Origin: Alicyclobacillus sacchari
GTDB lineage: Bacteria; Bacillota; Bacilli; Alicyclobacillales; Alicyclobacillaceae
Direction: 5' to 3'
Length of the DNA: 64,000 nt
NCBI RefSeq assembly: GCF_004366795.1
Contig: NZ_SORF01000004.1
Location: 124,001 to 188,000 of the forward strand
Made by a program: the position numbers and the translations under genes. The notes below the pieces were generated by a model, which saw only the letters and a list, made by a program, of their open reading frames with translations, searched no databases and had not been told where the DNA came from. Position 1 is the stretch's first letter, and the number at the start of each line of letters is the position of its first letter. Shown here piece after piece: positions 38,467 to 46,605 of the stretch.

Positions 38467-38661
38467 CTAGATTTGCTCGTCCTGCACGGATGCTCCATAT
38501 TCACCGCCGAGCTTGCGCGCGTACTTGCCGTTCGCCGGGTTTCCGTATCGGTGCTCCTCGTCCAACCGGGCGCCACGGCGCATGGCCGCGCTCGCCTCGG
38601 CGCTCATGACTGGCCCAGACGCTTCATCGCCGCGCCCAATCGACTTTCGTCGCGATGGCAT
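38467..38661 (-). CDS. Small hydrophilic protein of unknown function
   Basis: Sixty-four residues, highly charged, rich in Ala, Gly, Arg and Glu, no membrane segment. It has an excellent ribosome site (AAAGGAGG eight bases before ATG) although it lies opposite in direction to both neighbours. The C-terminal part is rich in Gly and Tyr (HRYGNPANGKYARKLGGEYG). Composition recalls small acid-soluble spore proteins, but no SASP signature is present. Confidence 0.65.
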   Translation of the reverse strand: MPSRRKSIGRGDEASGPVMSAEASAAMRRGARLDEEHRYGNPANGKYARKLGGEYGASVQDEQI

Positions 38662-38756
38662 GAGTAACGCCTCCTTTGCAAGTCGATCGCGTTCTCAGGT
38701 TTCCCGAACTCGCGACCATAAAACACGGAAGGTTTTCGAAACGGAGGCATCATCTG

Positions 38757-39374
38757 ATGGCAGACACTCACCCGACCCTGATCCTGGCGTCTGGATCGCC
38801 CCGCCGCCGTCAATTGCTCGCCATGCTCGGCGTGGAGTTCGACGTGGTGGTCAGTCGAGTCGACGAGGCAATCGCACCAGGCACAGCGGCACCGGATGCG
38901 GTGAAACAGTTGGCCCGGCGCAAGGCAAACGCGGTTTGGCTGCAGAGACAGAAGGCCGACGAAGTCATCGTTGCGGCAGATACAGTCGTTGTAATGGATG
39001 GCCGCATCGTCGGCAAGCCTGCATCCAGACAGGAAGCCCTGCAAACGCTCCTCTCCCTCGCCGGCAAGACACACGACGTGTATACAGGCGTCTGTGTTCG
39101 TGCCGGTGAACGGTCGATGGTCGAGTTTGCACATACCACTGTCACCATGCGATCGCGCGATGAAAACTGGATGCAGTGGTACGTTGCGACCGGCGAACCG
39201 TTGGATAAGGCCGGATCGTACGCGATTCAGGGGTACGGAAGCCTGTTGGTGCAGGCGATAACAGGTGACTACTACAACGTGGTGGGACTGCCCTTGGGAT
39301 TGCTCGACGAATTGATGACCAACATCGGGCATCCGCTTCGAACCTTTATGCCTGCGAACCAAGGGCAATCCTAA
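38757..39374 (+). CDS. maf: Maf-family nucleoside triphosphate pyrophosphatase
   Basis: House-cleaning pyrophosphatase acting on non-canonical or modified nucleotides; historically a septum-formation inhibitor. 205 residues with the Maf start LILASGSPRRRQLLAMLG, VIVAADTVVVMDGRIVGKP and the EPLDKAGSYAIQGYGS block. ATG at 38757, nine bases after GGAGG. Usually adjoins mreBCD or radC; here it does not. Confidence 0.93.
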   Translation: MADTHPTLILASGSPRRRQLLAMLGVEFDVVVSRVDEAIAPGTAAPDAVKQLARRKANAVWLQRQKADEVIVAADTVVVMDGRIVGKPASRQEALQTLLSLAGKTHDVYTGVCVRAGERSMVEFAHTTVTMRSRDENWMQWYVATGEPLDKAGSYAIQGYGSLLVQAITGDYYNVVGLPLGLLDELMTNIGHPLRTFMPANQGQS

Positions 39375-39389
39375 AGCAAGTCACACGTG

Positions 39390-40478
39390 CTATCTCGCCC
39401 GCGCAATCACGCCGTTATGTGTCTTGATATAGCCGTGGCGAAGAATGTTGAATCCGTTTTCATACATGTACAAACCCATCTGTTGGACAGACATTAACTC
39501 GCGATACGTGTAGTTCATGGCCTCGCCCATGATGTGATAAAACAGCCTCGTCTTCCAACTATGGTGCGGCGTCGTGAGAATCGCGTAACCACCCGGTTTG
39601 AGAAACTTGCGATGCCATTCGAGACATTCGGGTTTGTATTCGTCTGGAAAGTGTTCAAGCAAACCCACACTGATGACGATGTCAAACTCATGGCGAAACG
39701 GTAATTGCCGAATATCCGACACCAGATACGCGAGGTTCATGTCTCCCTTATACCATGCACATGGACTGCCGGTCTTCGGATTGACGCCGAGAAACGGATA
39801 ATCCTCGGGAAACTCCCCAAACCGATGAGTTTGGCAGAACGCATCGTAGTCGACGAGTACAGCTTCGCCGCCGGGGTACATGGCGAATAGCTGCATGGCT
39901 TCATAACCTTCGGCAGCGCCCAAGAACAGAATCCGCGGTCGATTCACATCAAGTCCCCGAAACAGCGCACGCTTGCCGCGTGGATCCCAAATCGTATCCG
40001 TTAGGCGATGGGCTGTGTTCCACAAAGCGATTTGTTGCAGATCCCCCAGGAGACTTCCTATCTCTGCGCCCCGAAAGCCTAAGATGGCACGAGCAAATTG
40101 TCCAACCATTCGCCTTTGTTCATGCGGCACATCTTTGACGAACCAACTGTGAAAAGAACGGTTAAACATTTCCCAAGATGTCTGAATCGGCATTCGATCC
40201 CCATTCTGCTCCTCCCACACCCGCTTTCCGCTCGCATAATTCTCTACGCGAAAAGGCCGACCAACGTCCTTCCACGTGACCACCGACCAGTCGCGAATGG
40301 GATTCTCGACAATAAATCGATCCAACTTGGCCATGTCGGGTGAACGCAGGTCATAGCGGAACGAAGGGCCAAGGCGAGTTTGGCCGAGATCCATCCGATG
40401 TTGTGCAGCACCGTTTTGCTCGGTTTGGGCAGCTTCAGGTGGTTTCTCGAAGCCATTCTTCGTCGTTCCGGTGCTCAT
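39390..40478 (-). CDS. Class I SAM-dependent methyltransferase
   Basis: A 362-residue protein with a methyltransferase domain in residues about 180-320. It has a motif I variant ILFLGAAEGYEAM, acidic residue in VLVDYDAFC, motif IV FDIVISVGLLEHFPDE, and LKPGGYAILTTP. The N-terminal 170 residues are a charged domain I do not recognise. The target is unknown; the arrangement recalls small-molecule or glycan methyltransferases. It begins about 180 bases after the trans-sulfuration gene on the same strand with a terminator between, so it is probably separate. Confidence 0.75.
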   Translation of the reverse strand: MSTGTTKNGFEKPPEAAQTEQNGAAQHRMDLGQTRLGPSFRYDLRSPDMAKLDRFIVENPIRDWSVVTWKDVGRPFRVENYASGKRVWEEQNGDRMPIQTSWEMFNRSFHSWFVKDVPHEQRRMVGQFARAILGFRGAEIGSLLGDLQQIALWNTAHRLTDTIWDPRGKRALFRGLDVNRPRILFLGAAEGYEAMQLFAMYPGGEAVLVDYDAFCQTHRFGEFPEDYPFLGVNPKTGSPCAWYKGDMNLAYLVSDIRQLPFRHEFDIVISVGLLEHFPDEYKPECLEWHRKFLKPGGYAILTTPHHSWKTRLFYHIMGEAMNYTYRELMSVQQMGLYMYENGFNILRHGYIKTHNGVIARAR

Positions 40479-40645
40479 TCAATTCATCCCCTCTACAAGT
40501 GCAGATAAGATAGGGGTATCCCGCATGTTCGCCATTGCGATCCGTAACATACGGCGTTGCACTTCAATCCGTAGGCGAAATGACCGATATGGAGTCCTAT
40601 ACGTGTTTTGTAGAGCCTTTATGTCTGTCCGCATGAGAGTACATG

Positions 40646-40674
40646 AAAAAGCAGACGAGGTTATCCCCGCCTGC
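40646..40674 (-). terminator. Terminator overlapping the end of the trans-sulfuration gene
   Basis: Minus-strand stem with arms GCAGGCGGGG and CCTCGTCTGC (two G-U pairs), loop ATAA, then TTTTTC. The stop codon TAA lies within the loop, so the terminator reaches into the coding end. Confidence 0.7.
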
Positions 40675-41833
40675 CACGCGCAAATACTTGTTCCGTCGCC
40701 CACTCGAGCGCACCGCTCAAGTCGTCGATCAAATCCCCGATGTGTTCAATGCCCACAGACAGCCGCAGCAATTTATCGGTAACGCCCACAGCGTTGCGAA
40801 TCGCTTCCGGTATATCCGCATGTGTCTGCCGCGTCGGGTAGGTCATGAGCGACTCGACCCCGCCGAGGCTTTCGGCAAATGTGATGACTTTCAGATGTTC
40901 TAACACGTAAGGAACCATGCGCGCATCAACGACTTCGAATGAAACCATTCCCCCAAAACCGCTCGCCTGTTTCGCGCAGGTGGCCTTACCTGGGTGATGA
41001 TCGAGGCCTGGGAAATACACCCTCGCAATATCGTCGCGCGCGTCCAGCCAGGCCGCGATCGCGTTCGCATTCATGGCGGAACGCTCCATTCGCAAGGCCA
41101 AGGTCTTCATGCCGCGCACAAGCAGCCAGGAATCGTGTGGCGACAGTACAGCTCCGATAGAATTTTGGATAAAATATAGCCGCTCCGCCACGTCTTCGGA
41201 CTTTGCCACGACGAGACCAGCCAAGACGTCGTTATGCCCTCCCAGAAACTTCGTCGCCGAGTGGACGACGATGTCGGCTCCCCATTCAATCGGCCGTTGA
41301 AAATACGGCGTCATAAATGTATTGTCGACAATGCACAGCCAGCCACGGGCCTTCGCAAGGCTGCTACAAGCCGCAAGATCCGTGATTTGCATCGTTGGAT
41401 TGGTCGGCGTCTCGATAAAAATCGCTTTCGTGTTCGGCGTTGCAGCCGCCTCGACAGCAGCGAGATCGCCCGTGTGCACATACGTAGCCGTAATGCCGAT
41501 GGGCTTGAGAATCTGTTCAAGCACGCGGTACGTGCCGCCGTAGAGATCACTGGAGACAATGACGTGATCCGACGGAGTCAGCAGGGAAAACACGGCATGA
41601 ACAGCCGCCATTCCGGAAGCGAACGCAAACCCTCGGACGCCCGACTCCAGTTCCGCAATCGCATCCTCGACAATTTTACGCGTAGGGTTCAGGGTACGTG
41701 TATAGTCGAAACCGGTGCTTTGGCCGAGCGCCGGGTGAGCGTACGTCGTCGATTGGTGAATGGGCGGTGAAATCGCGCCTGTTACCGGATCCTTGCGATT
41801 GCCGATTTGCGCGAGCTTTGATTCAATTTTCAA
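40661..41833 (-). CDS. PLP-dependent trans-sulfuration enzyme (cystathionine gamma-synthase / lyase family)
   Basis: Cys/Met metabolism PLP enzyme of 390 residues. It has YTRTLNPTRKIVEDAIAELE, FASGMAAVHAVFSLL, IETPTNPTMQITDL, and the PLP lysine in VVHSATKFLGGHNDVLAG. C-terminal SLGGVESLMTYPTRQTH is typical of MetB/MetC and MccB. Whether it makes or splits cystathionine cannot be decided from sequence. The start is a TTG at 41833 with AAGGGAG about ten bases upstream; the ORF to 41908 lacks support. Confidence 0.9.
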   Translation of the reverse strand: MKIESKLAQIGNRKDPVTGAISPPIHQSTTYAHPALGQSTGFDYTRTLNPTRKIVEDAIAELESGVRGFAFASGMAAVHAVFSLLTPSDHVIVSSDLYGGTYRVLEQILKPIGITATYVHTGDLAAVEAAATPNTKAIFIETPTNPTMQITDLAACSSLAKARGWLCIVDNTFMTPYFQRPIEWGADIVVHSATKFLGGHNDVLAGLVVAKSEDVAERLYFIQNSIGAVLSPHDSWLLVRGMKTLALRMERSAMNANAIAAWLDARDDIARVYFPGLDHHPGKATCAKQASGFGGMVSFEVVDARMVPYVLEHLKVITFAESLGGVESLMTYPTRQTHADIPEAIRNAVGVTDKLLRLSVGIEHIGDLIDDLSGALEWATEQVFARGRRG

Positions 41834-41904
41834 TATGGAAGCACTCCCTTCTCGCCCAACGAGAACAAACGATAGACAAAATGTACAGAGTGCACGGACG
41901 GACG

Positions 41905-41918
41905 TCAAGAATTCTTGA
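41905..41918. promoter_or_regulatory. Perfect 14-base palindrome in a divergent intergenic region
   Basis: TCAAGAATTCTTGA lies between the trans-sulfuration gene and the divergent EamA gene. Perfect symmetry in a promoter region suggests a dimeric repressor site. No regulator is encoded next to it. Confidence 0.4.
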
Positions 41919-41980
41919 TCAAGGCCGTTGTATTAGATGCCCACAGCCGTCACACTCCATGAGAGGGGATCGAATCGATA

Positions 41981-42931
41981 GTGAAGTTCTGGACGTTGTC
42001 TATACTCGCCTGTGGCCTCATCGCCATTTCCCTCTCCGCCATCTTCATCGAGTGGTCCGACGCGCCAGCGAGCGTCATCGGCATGTACCGGCTGCTGATG
42101 GCGACGGTGGTCATCCTGCCACTTGCTTGGCGCGAACGCTCACAAGTCGTCCATCTATCGTGGCAATCAGCAGCTTGGCTCGCCGTAAGCGGCCTCTGCT
42201 TGGGCCTGCACTTTTTATTCTGGATTCAATCGCTCAAGGAGACGAGCGTCGCCTCGTCACTCATCATGCTTGCCCTCGAGCCACTGTTTGTCATGGTGGG
42301 CGAATGGATATGCTTGCGCTCCCGGATCGAACGAGCCGATGTCCTTGCGATGGCGATCGCGATAGTCGGCGCATGCATAGTCGCAGTCGCGGACGCCGGG
42401 CATCAAGGGAACAACATAGCCGGCGATAGCTTGTCCCTGCTCGGCACCATAGCCGTGTCGGCCTATGTGCTTGTCGGCAGCCGCGCGCGCAAAACCCTGT
42501 CGCCGTGGCTGTATAACAGCATCGTCTTTGCCATCGCAGGCGGCGTTCTGGCCTTGGTCAACACGGTCACGGGCGTTCGTTTTGCGCCCTACTCCCTGCA
42601 TAACTGGATCATGTTTGCGCTTTTGGCATGCGTCTCCACCGTTCTTGGCCATGGCCTGTTCAACCTGTTGCTCAACCGCCTGCCACCAACCACCATCGCC
42701 ATGACTGTCGTCGGTGAACCGATTGTCGCCACGCTGCTTGCAGCCAGTCTGCTTGGCCAACCTGTCGGCTTAACAACAGGACTTGGCGGTGCCATTTGCC
42801 TGACGGGAGTCGCCTGGCACCTTTGGCGATCAGCGCACAAATCCAACGATCATGCAAATCCAACCGGCAAGAAAACAGAGCCCGCCAATCGGCGTGATCG
42901 CGCCGAAAGCCTTGACGCCGCTGATACTTAA
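41981..42931 (+). CDS. EamA/DMT family permease
   Basis: Third EamA protein of the window (316 residues, about ten membrane segments). It starts at GTG 41981 after GAGAGGGG and shows the typical LQWAGAIAP-free EamA layout with GLCLGLHFLFWIQSLKETSV and TVVGEPIVATLLAASLL. Its last 30 residues are hydrophilic (SNDHANPTGKKTEPANRRD...) and are encoded antisense to the end of the DUF423 gene. Divergent from the trans-sulfuration enzyme, which hints at export of an amino acid or sulfur compound; this is inference. Confidence 0.87.
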   Translation: MKFWTLSILACGLIAISLSAIFIEWSDAPASVIGMYRLLMATVVILPLAWRERSQVVHLSWQSAAWLAVSGLCLGLHFLFWIQSLKETSVASSLIMLALEPLFVMVGEWICLRSRIERADVLAMAIAIVGACIVAVADAGHQGNNIAGDSLSLLGTIAVSAYVLVGSRARKTLSPWLYNSIVFAIAGGVLALVNTVTGVRFAPYSLHNWIMFALLACVSTVLGHGLFNLLLNRLPPTTIAMTVVGEPIVATLLAASLLGQPVGLTTGLGGAICLTGVAWHLWRSAHKSNDHANPTGKKTEPANRRDRAESLDAADT

Positions 42932-43192
42932 TACGTACAGGCTGCCGGAGAATAGAATGATGCCGATGGCGAACAGCCAGCCGGCCCAGTGCATGGCGCG
43001 GCCACCGATACCAAGGTGCAACAACACGCCAACGGCAAGCAATGCCAAGGCGTGATACATTTGATACTGATCTCCCGTATGATACACGTTCAGCATCTCC
43101 GCCGACATCCGATCCGCCATCACATGGGCGCCGAAGGCCCCGATGGCGACAGACAGAAATGCGAATACAGCTCCCGCGATCGCGAAACCCAT
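42830..43192 (-). CDS. DUF423 (YwdK-like) small membrane protein
   Basis: A 120-residue protein with four membrane segments. It matches DUF423 in GAFGAHVM, YHTGDQYQMYHALALL and FSGSLYVLSISGVKAFGAITPIGG. An excellent ribosome site (AAGGAGGAG) precedes the ATG. Function of the family is unknown. Its 3' end overlaps the convergent EamA gene by 102 bases. Confidence 0.92.
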   Translation of the reverse strand: MGFAIAGAVFAFLSVAIGAFGAHVMADRMSAEMLNVYHTGDQYQMYHALALLAVGVLLHLGIGGRAMHWAGWLFAIGIILFSGSLYVLSISGVKAFGAITPIGGLCFLAGWICMIVGFVR

Positions 43193-43204
43193 GCAAACTC
43201 CTCC

Positions 43205-44644
43205 TTATTCCGTAAAGACGGGCGGCCGCCGATGGGACGTGGCCTGCTCAAAATCGTAGGCAAGCTCGAAAAGTTTCCGCTCCGAGAATGCCCCTGACGT
43301 CAGCGTGAGGCCGACAGGTTTTCCGGCATTCGTATAACCTGCAGGTATCGTGATGGACGGATAGCCTGCTTTGGCAGCAATTGCAGCACCGAGGTTGTTC
43401 GCAAACGCAATGGCATCGAGCCCATGATCGGCGCATGCCTTGTCGATGCCGTTTGTCCTTGCCGTGTGGAGATCGGCCAAGCGCGCGCGAATGTACGAAC
43501 CATCGGCGAGCCTGTCCCCGGCACGGGCGGCTGCCATTTCAAAGATGGCTTGGCCATAGCGCAACGCCTTGTCCGCGTGGCGGGAGTTGAAGGCCATCAC
43601 ATCGGCCAGCGAATGAACCGGCAGCCACGGCTCCACGGAGGCTAGATACGCGTTGAGCGCGACCGGGAATTCCTCGATCAGCACGTCGATCCCGCCTGCA
43701 AACGCAGTCGGCAACGCACATTCGACAAGGGTTCCACCCAGCCGTTCGAGATCGGCCAAGGCCTTACGATACACGATCTGTTCATCGTCTTCTAACTCGT
43801 TGTCGTAATCGCGCGGCACGCCAATGCGCGCGCCCCGAAGCGCCCCCTGACTGAGGTTCGACCATTGGGCGTGCGAAGGGATATGGACGCCTAGTGTTGC
43901 AACATCCCTCGCGTCCGCTCCGGCCATGACAGCGAGCAAAAGCGCCGCGTCCGCCACGCTGCGCGTCATCGGCCCGGCTGTGTCTTGACTCATGGCAATG
44001 GGAATGATGCCACGGCGGCTAACCAGTCCAACCGTCGGCTTAACACCGACAAGGCTGTTACTGCTTGCCGGACTGAGAATCGAGCCACTGGTTTCCGTCC
44101 CAATCGCGGCTGGGGCAAACCCTGCCGCCACCCCAGCACCTGATCCCGCACTCGAGCCGCCGACATCGAACACTCCAGGTCCGTACGGATTTTGCGTCTG
44201 ACCCCCGCGCGAGGAATAACCATTGGGCATGCGATCACTCAGGAAGTTCGCCCACTCCGTCAGATTTGCCTTGCCGATGATGATGGCCCCTTGCTCACGC
44301 AATCTGCGCACAACCGTTGCATCCTCCTTGGCGCGATGGCCAGAAAGTGCAATTGACCCCGCGGTCGTTTGCATGGTGTCTGCCGTGTCGAGGTTGTCCT
44401 TGACGAGAATCGGGATTCCATGCAACGGTCCGCGCCAATATCCCTTGGCGGCCTCGCGATCGAGCGCCTCGGCCAGCAGCAGGGCTTCCGCGTTGACTTC
44501 GATCACGGCGCGAATGCCCTTTCCTTCCACGTTGTGTGCCGCAATTTGCTCCAGATGAGCCGTGACGATCTCAGCCGCAGACAATGCGCGAGATCGCAAC
44601 TTGCCCATCAGTTCGGTGATGGTCCATGTCAATACGCTTGGCAT
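43205..44644 (-). CDS. Amidase (amidase signature family)
   Basis: Serine hydrolase of 479 residues that cleaves amides. The Ser-Ser-Lys triad is visible: Lys in PILVKDNLDTADTM, and the Gly-Ser-rich signature GGSSAGSGAGVAAGFAPAAIGTETSGSI with the two serines. LVGVKPTVGLVSRRGIIP and PMTRSVADAALLL follow. It lacks gatCB neighbours, so it is probably not a Glu-tRNA amidotransferase subunit. ATG at 44644 has GGAGG at seven bases. Natural amide unknown. Confidence 0.93.
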   Translation of the reverse strand: MPSVLTWTITELMGKLRSRALSAAEIVTAHLEQIAAHNVEGKGIRAVIEVNAEALLLAEALDREAAKGYWRGPLHGIPILVKDNLDTADTMQTTAGSIALSGHRAKEDATVVRRLREQGAIIIGKANLTEWANFLSDRMPNGYSSRGGQTQNPYGPGVFDVGGSSAGSGAGVAAGFAPAAIGTETSGSILSPASSNSLVGVKPTVGLVSRRGIIPIAMSQDTAGPMTRSVADAALLLAVMAGADARDVATLGVHIPSHAQWSNLSQGALRGARIGVPRDYDNELEDDEQIVYRKALADLERLGGTLVECALPTAFAGGIDVLIEEFPVALNAYLASVEPWLPVHSLADVMAFNSRHADKALRYGQAIFEMAAARAGDRLADGSYIRARLADLHTARTNGIDKACADHGLDAIAFANNLGAAIAAKAGYPSITIPAGYTNAGKPVGLTLTSGAFSERKLFELAYDFEQATSHRRPPVFTE

Positions 44645-44728
44645 ATGCGCTCCTCCATCCGGCTGACCCATGCTGAGCAATGGCAATCAGTACGTCTCTG
44701 CGCTATTGTGCCATAACCGCGTCGCGTA

Positions 44729-44767
44729 AAAAAACTGGCCGCTCCACCTGAAAAGATGGAACGGCCA
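44729..44767 (-). terminator. Terminator after the five-repeat protein gene
   Basis: Minus-strand stem TGGCCGTTCCA against TGGAGCGGCCA, then GTTTTTTTACG. 35 bases after the stop. Confidence 0.85.
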
Positions 44768-44802
44768 CTGTTCACACTCTTGTAACCGATGTGGGGCTTG
44801 AA

Positions 44803-45474
44803 TTATTGATAGTAGCCAAGATCTTGCGCGATGTGCTGACGGACGACTTGCGGATTCGTGCCGAATTGTCCGAAAGTGCCCACAGCCCCCTGCGCAGCCG
44901 GATAGTTGGCACCGTGGAAGGCGCCTGCTTGTTGACTTGTCATGACACCGACTTGATTGTGCAAATCTTGTTGGATGTGCTGTTGAACCATCTGTGGGTT
45001 GGAGCCAAACTGGCCAAGTGTGCTATGCGCAGCCGGATGCTGAGCATAACCGTAGCCAAACGATTGGCTATGGATCTGTGCGGGAACACTTTGCATCACC
45101 TGATGCGTCACGCCCATAGGTTGCGCTTGATTCATGGTGCCGTAACCATAACCGTGCAAATCTTGTTGGATGTGCTGGCGGACCATCTGCGGGTTGCTGC
45201 CAAATTGGCTCAGTGTGCTGCCCGTCGGCGCTTGCGGAGCATATCCGTAAGACGGTTGTGCGTACCCGAGATCCTGCGCGATATGTTGTTGCACGATCTG
45301 CGGATTGGTAGCCCCGGCATGCATAGGCGAAGACGCGTAGGAATAGCCCGGATGCAAATCTTGTTGAATGTGGCTTTGCACCTCTTGCGGATGCGTGCCG
45401 AATTGGCGCAGTGTGTTAAACCCTTGCCCCATAACGTTGTTCTGGCCTGCGCCAAACGATTGGTTCATGTGCAT
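44803..45474 (-). CDS. Repeat protein with five NPQxVxxHIxQDL motifs, unknown function
   Basis: About 223 residues, rich in Gln, Gly, His, Tyr and Pro. Five copies of a unit of about 22 residues occur: LRQFGTHPQEVQSHIQQDL, GATNPQIVQQHIAQDL, LSQFGSNPQMVRQHIQQDL, LGQFGSNPQMVQQHIQQDL and FGQFGTNPQVVRQHIAQDL. Gly/Tyr-rich linkers of 15-45 residues lie between (GYGYGTMNQAQPMG and similar). No signal peptide or membrane segment. The pattern recalls spore-coat or self-assembling proteins, but this is only composition. Monocistronic with its own terminator. Start ATG 45474 or 45468. Confidence 0.75.
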   Translation of the reverse strand: MHMNQSFGAGQNNVMGQGFNTLRQFGTHPQEVQSHIQQDLHPGYSYASSPMHAGATNPQIVQQHIAQDLGYAQPSYGYAPQAPTGSTLSQFGSNPQMVRQHIQQDLHGYGYGTMNQAQPMGVTHQVMQSVPAQIHSQSFGYGYAQHPAAHSTLGQFGSNPQMVQQHIQQDLHNQVGVMTSQQAGAFHGANYPAAQGAVGTFGQFGTNPQVVRQHIAQDLGYYQ

Positions 45475-45567
45475 GCCAAACGTCAACTCCCTTTTTGGTT
45501 GATGGGTGCTTCGGGTAAAGTATGCGCGAGTGCCATTACAACCATGCAAACCTCACAGATCGCAGAA

Positions 45568-45595
45568 AAACAAAAAGCTCGCCCGAGGGCGAGCT
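45568..45595 (-). terminator. Terminator after trxB
   Basis: Minus-strand stem AGCTCGCCC against GGGCGAGCT with a two-base loop core, followed by TTTTTGTTTTTC. Strong intrinsic terminator. Confidence 0.85.
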
Positions 45596-45610
45596 CACAG
45601 GTCGTATGTG

Positions 45611-46570
45611 TTATACATTCAGTGTAACCGACCAGTCTTCCACAGCCTGGCCTTCCAAGAATTTTTCAGCGTCCATCGCTGCTTTACAGCCGGATCCAGC
45701 CGCCGTAATGGCTTGCCGATAACGAGAATCCATCACATCCCCGCACGCGAACACGCCGGCGACAGACGTTTCCGATGTATTCCCCTTCGTCACAACGTAA
45801 CCCACCGCATCCAGTTCCAACTGACCACCGAGAAACTCGGTATTCGGCCTGTGCCCAATGGCGACAAAAACGCCGTCGGCTTCAAGTTGTTTACGCTCTC
45901 CCGTCTCGTTGTCCACGACTTCTAAGCCGGTTACTTTGTTGCCGTCGGAGAGAACCTTGTCTGACGTCGCGTTCATCACAAAACGAATTTTTTTGTTCGC
46001 CCGAGCGCGTTCCTGCATCACTTTGGATGCCCGCAACTCATTGCGCCTGTGGACAATGGTAACCTCCGAAGCGAATTTCGTCAGGAACGTCGCCTCTTCC
46101 ATCGCTGAATCGCCGCCGCCCACGACGATCACGCGTTTGTTTCGGAAGAAGAATCCATCGCACGTCGCGCAAGTTGACACGCCACGGCCAATCAGCTCGC
46201 TCTCTCCCTCGATACCCAGCATCTTCGCCGACGCACCCGTGGCGATAATCAACGCGTCAGCCGTATAGACGCGCTCCTTATCAACGGTGATGGTAAAAGG
46301 CCGCTTCGACAAATCGACGGAGGTCGCTTTACCGCGCGCAAAGACAGCACCGAACTTTTCAGCCTGTTTCTTCATTGACTCCATCAATTCAGGTCCCATG
46401 ACGCCATCGGCGAACCCCGGGAAATTTTCCACTTCTGTCGTCAACGTCAACTGGCCACCCGGCTCTTCACCTTCAAAAACGAGCGGCTCCAAGTTCGCTC
46501 GTGCGGTATAAATCGCCGCAGTATACCCAGCCGGGCCCGTGCCCAGGATGATCAGTTTGCGATGTTCCAT
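45611..46570 (-). CDS. trxB: Thioredoxin-disulfide reductase
   Basis: NADPH-dependent flavoenzyme of 319 residues that reduces thioredoxin. FAD motif LIILGTGPAGYTAAIY, redox-active cysteines in STCATCDGFF, NADPH motif VVGGGDSAMEEA, and C-terminal VAGVFACGDVMDSRYRQAITAAGSG. ATG at 46570 eight bases after GGAGG. A thioredoxin-like protein is encoded about 2 kb upstream on the same strand. Confidence 0.96.
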   Translation of the reverse strand: MEHRKLIILGTGPAGYTAAIYTARANLEPLVFEGEEPGGQLTLTTEVENFPGFADGVMGPELMESMKKQAEKFGAVFARGKATSVDLSKRPFTITVDKERVYTADALIIATGASAKMLGIEGESELIGRGVSTCATCDGFFFRNKRVIVVGGGDSAMEEATFLTKFASEVTIVHRRNELRASKVMQERARANKKIRFVMNATSDKVLSDGNKVTGLEVVDNETGERKQLEADGVFVAIGHRPNTEFLGGQLELDAVGYVVTKGNTSETSVAGVFACGDVMDSRYRQAITAAGSGCKAAMDAEKFLEGQAVEDWSVTLNV

Positions 46571-46605
46571 ATACCACGCCTCCACTCGTTTTCTGTCATC
46601 CTATG

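Noticed and set aside
38467-38661. Annotation of the small protein as a small acid-soluble spore protein
   Set aside because: The known SASP signatures are absent; only composition is similar.
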